Shown here piece after piece: positions 54,359 to 61,445 of a stretch of DNA of 64,000 nucleotides. Source of the stretch: Pseudomonas sp. efr-133-TYG-5 (GTDB lineage Bacteria; Pseudomonadota; Gammaproteobacteria; Pseudomonadales; Pseudomonadaceae). How positions within the stretch are numbered: position 1 is the first letter of the stretch; each line of letters opens with the position of its first letter. The notes beneath the pieces were generated by a model. It worked only from the letters and a program-made list of their open reading frames with translations. It searched no databases and was not told where the DNA came from. The translations under genes were made by a program, and so were the position numbers. Where the stretch lies: NCBI RefSeq assembly GCF_030209175.1, contig NZ_JARVSM010000005.1:1-64000 (forward strand), written 5' to 3'.

Positions 54359-56041
54359 TCAGAGCGTGGAGAGGAAGGTGCTGTTGGTGGCTTGCCACTC
54401 GGTGATGTCGAGGCGGATACGCTTCTTGTCGAGCTTGCCGACACTGGTCTTGGGAATTTCCGTAACAAGGGCGATCTGACTAGGGATCGCCCACTTGCTC
54501 AGGTGCCCGAGTTCAACGAACGGCTTGAGGTGTTCCTTGAGTTCCCGCGCACCGATTTCGTGGCCCTCGCGTATCACCAGCAGGGCAAACGGCCGCTCGC
54601 CCCACTGCGGATCGGCAATCCCCACCACTGCTACCTCGCGTACCGCGACGTGACGGCTGATCAGGTCCTCGAGATCCAGCGAAGAGATCCACTCGCCGCC
54701 GGTCTTGATCACGTCCTTGATACGGTCGCGGATATCGATCACGCCCATGCTGTCGAGGGTCGCCACGTCACCGGTGTGCAGCCAGCCGCCGGCCCACAGC
54801 TCGGCGCCCTTCTGCGGTTCGTTGAAGTAACCCTCGGTCAGCCACGGCGCGCGCAACACCAGTTCGCCCTGGGTTTCGCCGTCGGCCGGGAGGAAGTTGC
54901 CGTCGGCGTCGACGATGGCCGCTTCCACCAGCGGCCCCGGCACCCCGGCCTTGATCCGGTAGGTGGTGCGTTCATCCTCGGAGCCGGCCATCAGCTCGTC
55001 GTTCAGGTGCGCGCAGGACACCAGCGGCCCGGTTTCCGACATGCCATACGCCGCCGTGAGCTGGATGCCCCTCGCCTTGGCGGTTTCATACAGCGTGCGG
55101 TTGAGCGCACTGCCGCCGATGACGATTTTCCAGCCGCCGAAATCGGTGCCCTGCGCGCCCTTGGCGTTGAGCAGCATCTGCAGGATGGTCGGCACGCAGT
55201 GGGAAAACGTGACCTTTTCCTTGCGCCACAGCTCGACGAGGAACTCCGGGTCATAGCGCCCCGGGTACACCTGTTTGAGGCCGAGCATGGTCGCCACGTA
55301 CGGCAGGCCCCAGGCGTGTACGTGAAACATCGGGGTGATCGGCATGTACACGTCGTTGGTGCCCAGCAGCCGTACGCTGTCGATGGCGCCCATGATGGTC
55401 GACACCCCCATGGTGTGCAGCACCAGTTGCCGGTGGGTGAAGTACACGCCCTTCGGATTGCCGGTGGTGCCCGTGGTGTAGAACGTGGTGGCGACGGAAT
55501 TCTCGTCGAAATCGGCGAAATCGTACTGTGCGCTGGCGGCGGCCAGCAGCTGCTCGTACTCGCCGACCAGGTTCGGCAACTCGGCGGTTTTTTCCGGCGC
55601 ATCGGTGAGCAGCAGGGTTTTCTCCACCGTGGTCAGGTGCGGCGCGATGGCCTGGTACAACCCGACGAACTCGCTGTTGACCAGCACGAAGCGGTCCTCG
55701 GCGTGGTTCATGGTGTAGAGGATCTGCTCCGGTGACAGACGCACGTTGATGGTGTGGATCACCGCGCCGATCATCGGAATCGCAAACATGCATTCGAGGT
55801 AGCGATGGCTGTCCCAGTCCATCACCGCCACGGTGTCGCCAGACTTGACCCCGGCCGCGCTCAGTACGTTGGCCAGGCGTGCCACGCGCTCGATCAGGGT
55901 CGGGTAGCTGTAGCGCAACTGGTCACGGTAGATGATCTCGCGGGTTTTCTCGTAACGGGCGCCCGACATCAGCAACCGTTTGATCAGCAATGGATACTGG
56001 TAGGCCCCTTCGGCGGGCGGGATAACGCGAGTCTGCAACAT
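54359..56041 (-). CDS. Fatty-acid--CoA ligase (AMP-forming, medium-chain AlkK-like)
   Basis: The 560-residue ANL-superfamily enzyme activates a fatty acid to acyl-CoA through acyl-AMP. ATG 56041 has AAGGGA before it and begins MLQTRVIPPAEGAY. The P-loop is YTTGTTGNPKGV. Other core motifs are MFHVHAWGLPY, AYGMSETGP, GWLHTGDVATLDSMGVIDIRDRIKDVIKTGGEWIS and the catalytic C-terminal Lys in PKTSVGKLDKKRIR. The overall pattern is that of AlkK-like medium-chain ligases. It sits upstream of the DUF1302-DUF1329 pair on the same strand. Confidence 0.92.
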   Translation of the reverse strand: MLQTRVIPPAEGAYQYPLLIKRLLMSGARYEKTREIIYRDQLRYSYPTLIERVARLANVLSAAGVKSGDTVAVMDWDSHRYLECMFAIPMIGAVIHTINVRLSPEQILYTMNHAEDRFVLVNSEFVGLYQAIAPHLTTVEKTLLLTDAPEKTAELPNLVGEYEQLLAAASAQYDFADFDENSVATTFYTTGTTGNPKGVYFTHRQLVLHTMGVSTIMGAIDSVRLLGTNDVYMPITPMFHVHAWGLPYVATMLGLKQVYPGRYDPEFLVELWRKEKVTFSHCVPTILQMLLNAKGAQGTDFGGWKIVIGGSALNRTLYETAKARGIQLTAAYGMSETGPLVSCAHLNDELMAGSEDERTTYRIKAGVPGPLVEAAIVDADGNFLPADGETQGELVLRAPWLTEGYFNEPQKGAELWAGGWLHTGDVATLDSMGVIDIRDRIKDVIKTGGEWISSLDLEDLISRHVAVREVAVVGIADPQWGERPFALLVIREGHEIGARELKEHLKPFVELGHLSKWAIPSQIALVTEIPKTSVGKLDKKRIRLDITEWQATNSTFLSTL

Positions 56042-56188
56042 AAGAATCCCTTTTTCTGACTGCACGGTGTTGGCTTGGAGCGCTTTACTCTAGAACCCTT
56101 ATACGCCAGCCAAATCAGCCGAAGGAATGATTTGCAGAGCCGTACAAATGCTAGCTTTGCGCCAGCATTTGCCGGGATTCGTCACCGC

Positions 56189-56524
56189 TCAGGCCGTTTG
56201 CCCTACAGCCGCTTCAGAAGTCGTGCGTGGGAAAACCACCGCCGCGAGGAAAGTCAAAGCACCAAACCTCGCCAGAATCAGATAAAGCCCCACAAAACCA
56301 TGGCGAGGTTCGACATAGGCAATCAGTGGAATCGCCGTCGCACTGGCACCGAACGATAAACAGTAACGCAAGGCAAACACTCGCGACTGCCATTGCGGCG
56401 CGACGAAGTTGGCAACCATCGAATCGTTCACCGTGACCTGGCCGAACACCACGAACATCAACGCCGCCCCGACGGCGATCACCGCCCAGCCATCGACATA
56501 CGCCAGCGCGAACAGCAACGGCGC
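56189..56524 (-). pseudogene. 3' remnant of an MFS transporter gene
   Basis: The open frame codes for about 110 residues with three hydrophobic helices (ALAYVDGWAVIAVGAALMFVVFGQ, FALRYCLSFGASATAIPLIAYV, GLYLILARFGALTFLAAVVFP), the last helices of a major facilitator transporter. The motif VNDSMVANFVAPQWQSRVFALRY is typical of the region after TM10. There is no start codon with a ribosome-binding site, and about 280 N-terminal residues are missing. The coding sense breaks at about 56520, where an AraC remnant begins on the other strand. Confidence 0.78.
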
Positions 56525-56700
56525 CTGATGGAAGCGCTGCCCCGCCTGCTCGCCGGGGACAGCGTGCAGAGCGTGACGCGGGTCTGGGTTACGGCAGCGC
56601 CCGGGCGTTCAGCGCGATGTTTCGCCGTTAGCTCGGGGACAATCCCCGGGAGTACCTCAACGCCCTGAATCAGCTTCGCTCGATCAATGCATCTCGGTGA
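56519..56700 (+). pseudogene. 3' remnant of an AraC-family regulator gene, with frameshift and nonsense codon
   Basis: Read on the + strand in two frames, this stretch gives the last helix-turn-helix of an AraC-family protein: RRLMEALPRLLAGDSVQSV in one frame to about 56575, then DAGLGYGSARAFSAMFRR, a TAG at 56629-56631 where Gln is expected, then LGDNPREYLNALNQLRS up to the TGA at 56698. The frame change at about 56575, the nonsense codon and the lost N-terminus show it is dead. Its end overlaps the 3' end of the lysE-type gene by 17 bases. Confidence 0.75.
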
Positions 56701-57313
56701 ACGCGAGTTTCACCCCGATGGCGATCAGCACCGCGCCCATGGTGCGGTCGAACCAGTGGCCCATGCGGGCGAAACCGGCGCGCACCCGCTGCTGGCTGAA
56801 CAGCATGGCCACCAGGCAGAACCAGGTTGCGGTCGCGACAGCCAGGTACACGCCGTAACCCGCCTGCACCGCCAGCGGGGTGTGCGGATTGATGACCACG
56901 GTGAACAGCGACAGGAAGAACAGCGTGGCCTTCGGATTCAGCCCGTTGGTGACGAAACCGGAGGTGAACGCACCGCGCGCTGTGCGCTCGCCGGCTTCCT
57001 TGTGCAGGTCGTCCGTGACGGTTTTCGCCGGTTGCGCGCGCAGGGCCTTGAAGCCGATGTACAGCAGGTAAGCCGCCGCCGCCCATTTCAGCGCGTTGAA
57101 CAGCACGATCGACTGCGACACGATCAGACCGATGCCGAGCAGCGAATAGCCGACATGCAAGAAAATCGCCGTGCCCACACCCAGTGCCGTCCAGGTGCCG
57201 GCGCGTCGACCATGGGTCACGCTTTCACGTACCACCACGGCGAAATCAGGACCGGGGCTGGCGACGGCCAACAGATGGATCAGGGCAACGGTCAAGAATT
57301 CGGTCCAGTACAT
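56684..57313 (-). CDS. LysE/RhtB-family amino-acid exporter
   Basis: The 209-residue inner-membrane protein has about six TM segments. ATG 57313 has AAAGGAG at a good distance. Family signatures are SPGPDFAVVVRESVTHGRRAG near residue 20 and LNPKATLFFLSLFTVVINPHTP near the centre. It exports amino acids or related compounds (for example homoserine, threonine, lysine), but the substrate is unknown. It is divergent from the D-2-hydroxyacid dehydrogenase. Confidence 0.92.
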   Translation of the reverse strand: MYWTEFLTVALIHLLAVASPGPDFAVVVRESVTHGRRAGTWTALGVGTAIFLHVGYSLLGIGLIVSQSIVLFNALKWAAAAYLLYIGFKALRAQPAKTVTDDLHKEAGERTARGAFTSGFVTNGLNPKATLFFLSLFTVVINPHTPLAVQAGYGVYLAVATATWFCLVAMLFSQQRVRAGFARMGHWFDRTMGAVLIAIGVKLAFTEMH

Positions 57314-57405
57314 GGTGGGCTCCTTTCGGCCAGGCGTAACGAGTTGTTTCATCTGATAGGCTCGGCAGATTACGCCTTCCCTTCAAAGCACAACAGGTAC
57401 AGTTG

Positions 57406-58371
57406 ATGACGAACGCCCACCGCGCCGTATTCCTCGATCACCCGTCGCTGGATCTTGGCGATCTCGACCTGAGCCCTTTGCGTGATTGCTTCAGCGATCT
57501 GCAACTGTTCGCCCAGACCCTGCCCGCGCAAGTCAGCGAACGCCTGCAGGGTGCGACCGTGGCGATCAGCAACAAGATCCTCATCGACGCTGCTGCCATG
57601 GCCGCCAATCCGCAACTGAAACTGATCCTGATCACGGCCACCGGCACCAACAATGTCGATCTGGCCGCCGCCCGCGCCCATGGCATTACCGTGTGCAACT
57701 GCCAGGGTTACGGTACACCGTCGGTGGCGCAGCACACGATCATGCTGCTGCTCAACCTCGCCACGCGCTTGGCGGACTATCAAACAGCCGTCCGGGAAGG
57801 TCGCTGGCAACAGGCGAAACAGTTCTGCCTGCTGGATTACCCGATCGTCGAACTGCAAGGCAAAACCCTGGGCCTGCTCGGACACGGCGAACTCGGCGGC
57901 GCGGTCGCACGTCTGGCAGAAGCGTTCGGCATGCGCGTGCTGCTCGGGCAGATTCCGGGGCGCCCCGCCCGCCCGGACCGTCTGCCGCTGGATGAACTGC
58001 TGCCACAGATCGACGCTCTCACCCTGCACTGCCCGCTCAACGAACACACCCGGCACTTCATCGGCGCCCGCGAATTGGCCTGCATGAAACCCGGCGCCTT
58101 CGTCGTCAACACCGCCCGTGGCGGCCTGATCGACGAGCAGGCATTGGCCGACGCCCTGCGCAACGGTCATCTCGGCGGCGCAGCCACCGATGTGCTGAGC
58201 GTCGAGCCGCCGACCCAGGGCAACCCGCTGCTGGCCGCCGACATTCCCCGCCTGATCGTCACCCCGCACAATGCCTGGGGCAGCCGCGAAGCACGGCAAC
58301 GGATCGTCGGCCAATTGACGGAAAACACCCAGGCCTTCTTCAGCGGTAAAGCGCTGCGGGTCGTCAGTTGA
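57406..58371 (+). CDS. D-isomer-specific 2-hydroxyacid dehydrogenase (glycerate/hydroxypyruvate reductase type)
   Basis: The 321-residue NAD(P)H enzyme reduces 2-oxoacids such as hydroxypyruvate or glyoxylate. The nucleotide-binding loop is GHGELGG (159-165), with His in place of the second variable residue. The catalytic triad is visible: Arg in NTARGGLID (about 235), Glu in VLSVEPP (about 264) and His in VTPHNAWG (about 286). ATG 57406 was preferred over an adjacent TTG. Similar length to HprA. Neighbour rsmC follows after 33 bases. Confidence 0.92.
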   Translation: MTNAHRAVFLDHPSLDLGDLDLSPLRDCFSDLQLFAQTLPAQVSERLQGATVAISNKILIDAAAMAANPQLKLILITATGTNNVDLAAARAHGITVCNCQGYGTPSVAQHTIMLLLNLATRLADYQTAVREGRWQQAKQFCLLDYPIVELQGKTLGLLGHGELGGAVARLAEAFGMRVLLGQIPGRPARPDRLPLDELLPQIDALTLHCPLNEHTRHFIGARELACMKPGAFVVNTARGGLIDEQALADALRNGHLGGAATDVLSVEPPTQGNPLLAADIPRLIVTPHNAWGSREARQRIVGQLTENTQAFFSGKALRVVS

Positions 58372-58404
58372 TAAACTGCGGCACTTTTTTTTCAAGGAGC
58401 AGTT

Positions 58405-59403
58405 ATGGATCCGCGCAGTGAAGTACTGCTTCGTCAGGCCGAGTTATTCCAGGGTTCGCTGTTGCTCGCCGGATTGCCCGCCGACGATCTGCTCGGGCGC
58501 CTGCCCAACGCGTTCGGCTGGTGCTGGCACGCTGGCGACCAGGCCGCGCTCGACTCTCGTTTCCAGGGCCGCAGCCATTTCGGCGTGACGGTCCCGGAGC
58601 GCCAATTCGACGCCGCCGTGGTGTTTCTGCCCAAGTCCAAGGACCTCACCGACTACATCCTCAATGCCGTGGCCGCGCGCCTGGCCGGGCGCGAGGTGTT
58701 TCTGGTCGGGGAAAAACGCAGCGGTATCGAGGGGGCGTCGAAGCAGCTCAACCCGTTCGGCAAACCGCGCAAACTCGACAGCGCTCGCCACTGCCAGTTG
58801 TGGCAGGTCACCGTGGCCAACGCACCGCAGGCCAAATCCCTGGAAAGCCTGGCACAGACTTACGAACTGCCATTGGCCGAGGGCCCGTTGAAAGTCATCA
58901 GCCTGCCGGGCGTGTTCAGCCACGGCCGACTGGATCGCGGCAGCGCGCTGCTGCTTGAGCACCTGGACAAACTGCCCAGCGGCCATCTGCTGGACTTCGG
59001 TTGTGGCGCGGGCGTGCTCGGGGCCGCGGTCAAACGACGCTATCCGCACAATCAGGTGACGTTGCTGGATGTCGACGCTTTCGCGGCAGCCAGCAGTCGT
59101 CTGACTCTCGCAGCCAACGGTCTGGAAGCCGAAGTACTGACCGGTGACGGGATCGATGCCGCGCCGATGGGTTTGAACGCGATTCTGAGCAATCCGCCGT
59201 TCCATGTCGGCGTACACACGGATTATTTCGCCACGGAGAACTTGCTGCGAAAAGCGGCCAAACATCTGAAAAACGGCGGCGAACTGCGGCTGGTGGCGAA
59301 CAGTTTCCTGAAGTACCAGCCGCTGATCGAAGAGCATCTGGGCGTGTGTGCAATCAAGGCCGAAGGCAATGGTTTCCGGATTTACCGGGCCAAGCGCGGC
59401 TGA
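58405..59403 (+). CDS. rsmC: 16S rRNA (guanine-1207-N2)-methyltransferase RsmC
   Basis: RsmC methylates N2 of G1207 in 16S rRNA. It has 332 residues and two tandem Rossmann-like domains; the N-terminal one is inactive. The active C-terminal domain (from about 165, PGVFSHGRLDRGSALLLEHL) has SAM motif LLDFGCGAGVLGAAV and the catalytic NPPFHVGVHTDY. AAGGAG lies before ATG 58405. Confidence 0.96.
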   Translation: MDPRSEVLLRQAELFQGSLLLAGLPADDLLGRLPNAFGWCWHAGDQAALDSRFQGRSHFGVTVPERQFDAAVVFLPKSKDLTDYILNAVAARLAGREVFLVGEKRSGIEGASKQLNPFGKPRKLDSARHCQLWQVTVANAPQAKSLESLAQTYELPLAEGPLKVISLPGVFSHGRLDRGSALLLEHLDKLPSGHLLDFGCGAGVLGAAVKRRYPHNQVTLLDVDAFAAASSRLTLAANGLEAEVLTGDGIDAAPMGLNAILSNPPFHVGVHTDYFATENLLRKAAKHLKNGGELRLVANSFLKYQPLIEEHLGVCAIKAEGNGFRIYRAKRG

Positions 59404-59444
59404 AAATTTGTTCTTGCTCTATCGGATCGGCGAAGGCAGAATCC

Positions 59445-59645
59445 GCTCCGTCCTAGGGGAGTAGTCTCCCACGAGCGCCAAGCTCGTCCGGCATACGTCA
59501 ACATACTTGATCCTCAGATCATGGCGTATGCGACCCAAGCGTCCGCAGCAGACGGATCGCAGGGTTTGACAAGACCTATGACACGCACACCTTACCCGGG
59601 GCGGGAAGGCTGTACGTGTCATAGCCGTGTCGACCCGCCCCTTAG
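59445..59645 (+). promoter_or_regulatory. yybP-ykoY (Mn2+) riboswitch before mneA
   Basis: The leader has the conserved riboswitch elements in order: GGGGAGTAG (59457-59465), a variable helix (ACGAGCGCCAAGCTCGT), CGTCAACATAC, a second variable helix (GCATACG...CGTATGC), and GACAAGACCTATG (59568-59580). The family binds manganese and controls MntP, Alx and MneA-type genes, fitting the downstream gene. The end contains two helices that exclude each other (59577-59585 with 59615-59623; 59598-59605 with 59634-59641). The second ends just before the AGGA ribosome-binding site, so control is likely at translation or Rho access. Confidence 0.85.
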
Positions 59646-59655
59646 GAAAATCCTG

Positions 59656-60240
59656 ATGCTGGACTCGTTACTCGTTCCCACCGCAATCGTTGCCTTGGCC
59701 GAAATCGGCGACAAGACGCAACTGCTCGCGCTGATTCTCGCCGCTCGCTTTCGCAAACCCTGGCCGATCATTGCCGGTATCGTCGCGGCGACCCTGGCCA
59801 ACCACGCGGCAGCCGGTGTGGTAGGCGCCTGGTTCGGCAGCTTCTTCTCGGACGCAGTGCTTCACTGGATTCTCGCGGCGAGCTTCACCGCCACGGCGCT
59901 GTGGACACTGGTGCCGGACAAGATGGATGACGATGAAGCCAGCACCGCGCGCAAGTTCGGCCCGTTCCTGACCACGCTGATTGCCTTCTTCCTCGCGGAA
60001 ATCGGCGACAAGACGCAGATCGCCACGGTCATGCTGGCGGCGCAGTATCCGGAGTTGTGGCTGGTGATTATCGGGACCACCGCGGGCATGCTGATTGCCA
60101 ACGTGCCGGTGGTATTGGCGGGTAACTTTGCTGCGGAGAAATTGCCGCTGACGTTGATCCGTCGCCTGGCGGCTTCGGCGTTCTTCATTCTGGCGATCGT
60201 TGCGGTGTACAAGGCAATGCAGAGCAGTGGCTGGATTTAA
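59656..60240 (+). CDS. mneA: TMEM165/GDT1-family manganese exporter (MneA-like, UPF0016)
   Basis: The 194-residue inner-membrane protein has six TM segments in two repeats, each with the signature E-x-G-D-K-T: EIGDKTQ at 16-22 and 115-121. This family moves Mn2+ or Ca2+ in exchange for protons; bacterial MneA exports Mn2+. ATG 59656 has AGGA eight bases before it; longer reading into the riboswitch is rejected. The manganese riboswitch upstream supports Mn2+ detoxification as its role. Confidence 0.93.
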   Translation: MLDSLLVPTAIVALAEIGDKTQLLALILAARFRKPWPIIAGIVAATLANHAAAGVVGAWFGSFFSDAVLHWILAASFTATALWTLVPDKMDDDEASTARKFGPFLTTLIAFFLAEIGDKTQIATVMLAAQYPELWLVIIGTTAGMLIANVPVVLAGNFAAEKLPLTLIRRLAASAFFILAIVAVYKAMQSSGWI

Positions 60241-60270
60241 ACCCGTAAGTCGGTAGACCGAGTTATCGTT

Positions 60271-60337
60271 CTTCGCGAGCAGGCTCGCTCCCACAGTGGA
60301 ATGCATTCCAAAGGTGGGAGCGAGCCTGCTCGCGAAG
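60271..60337. repeat. REPIN: inverted pair of REP sequences
   Basis: CTTCGCGAGCAGGCTCGCTCCCACAG and the inverted copy (60314-60337) surround a 17-base loop in a convergent gap. Confidence 0.92.
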
Positions 60338-60363
60338 GGGCCATCAGCCTTGCGGCAAAACCA

Positions 60364-61182
60364 TCAGGATTTAGGGGCTTTTTCGTACAGCGGCATCACT
60401 TTCGGGATCGCCGCCTGCAGCGAGGCGATCCGGCTCGACGAGGCCGGGTGAGTGCTCATGAATTCCGGCGGCGCGCCTTCCGACGCCTTGCTCATCTTGT
60501 TCCACAGGGTGATCGCCGCGTTCGGGTTGTAACCGGCGCGAGCGGCCAGCTCCAGACCGATGAGGTCGGCTTCGTTCTCATTGGCGCGGCTGTTGGGCAG
60601 GGTCATGCCGTAGTTGGCCACGGTATCGGCCAGCGCCAGGCTGTCCTGGCCCAGGCCGAGCAACGCACCGGCGCCCTGCTTGGCCATCTCGATGCCGTAA
60701 GCCTTGGACATCGCTTCACGACCGTGCTCGCGCAGGGCGTGGGCGATTTCATGGCCCATGACCGCGGCGATTTCATCGTCGGTGAGTTTCAGGCTGTCGA
60801 TCAGCCCGGTGTAGAAAATGATCTTGCCGCCAGGACCGCAGTTGGCGTTGAGCTCATCGCTCTTGATCAGATTGACTTCCCATTGCCATTGCGCCGCATC
60901 CGGACGGAAGTTCGGTGCCTGGGCGATCAACCGGTTGGCAATCGCCTGGACCCGCTTGGCCTCGTTGCTGGTCTTGTCCAGCACGCCTTTGCTGGACGCC
61001 TCGCCCACGGTCTTCTGGTAGGACTGGGCGTACATCTGGTCGACCTCTTGCGAGGACAGCATGCTGAACATGTACTGCTTGCGCTCCACCCCTACGGCGC
61101 CGCCGCTGGTGGTGTTGACCGACTGACAACCGGCCAGCAACAGCGCTGCGCTCAGTGCACTTACAACCAAAGTCTTGTTCAT
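60364..61182 (-). CDS. M48-family metallopeptidase lipoprotein (LoiP/YggG-like)
   Basis: The 272-residue protein has lipobox LLAGC (Cys19), so it is anchored in a membrane facing the periplasm. The zinc-protease motif is HEIAH (144-148), with the third ligand region SRANENEADLIGLELAARAGYNP. A C-terminal THPASSSRIASLQAAIP segment is typical of M48 enzymes. It probably degrades or processes misfolded outer-membrane proteins. Two inverted-repeat arms lie 44-64 bases upstream. Confidence 0.93.
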   Translation of the reverse strand: MNKTLVVSALSAALLLAGCQSVNTTSGGAVGVERKQYMFSMLSSQEVDQMYAQSYQKTVGEASSKGVLDKTSNEAKRVQAIANRLIAQAPNFRPDAAQWQWEVNLIKSDELNANCGPGGKIIFYTGLIDSLKLTDDEIAAVMGHEIAHALREHGREAMSKAYGIEMAKQGAGALLGLGQDSLALADTVANYGMTLPNSRANENEADLIGLELAARAGYNPNAAITLWNKMSKASEGAPPEFMSTHPASSSRIASLQAAIPKVMPLYEKAPKS

Positions 61183-61225
61183 TCAAAAGCTCCCTGAAAA
61201 CCTGCCGCGTATCCTAGGCGGGTAA

Positions 61226-61246
61226 TTGTATCGACGCCAGATACAA
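61226..61246. promoter_or_regulatory. Inverted repeat TTGTATC-N7-GATACAA, candidate operator
   Basis: Perfect 7-bp arms with a 7-base spacer lie in the divergent gap between the M48 lipoprotein and chemoreceptor genes. A third GATACAA occurs at 61406-61412. The binding protein is unknown. The rest of this 263-base gap has no gene. Confidence 0.45.
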
Positions 61247-61445
61247 CGGACGTGTTGCATGCACTTTCAGAAAGCGCCCGTCACCCTTGTAGGAAAAAAT
61301 TCACACGGGGTGCCATGCCCTGCGCCACCGCGTCGCGCACCGATCCATTTGCGACATCCCCGATCATTTGCGCGCGCCGTTACTCATGGCGCCATGCCGC
61401 CTGCCGATACAACAGCGCAGACGTCCTCTCGCGTGCGGAGCTTCC

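Noticed and set aside
56393..56668. Plus-strand frame of 91 codons over the MFS/AraC scar as an intact small gene
   Set aside because: Its first half is antisense to MFS coding sequence and its end is out of frame with the AraC remnant; it is a chance fusion.
59521..59655. N-terminal extension of the mneA-like protein by 45 residues
   Set aside because: The extension runs through the riboswitch and ribosome-binding site and lacks membrane or family features.
61403..61410. GCCGATAC as a sigma28 (FliA) -10 element before the chemoreceptor gene
   Set aside because: No TAAA -35 element at about 15 bases; TCAT stands there, so support is too weak.
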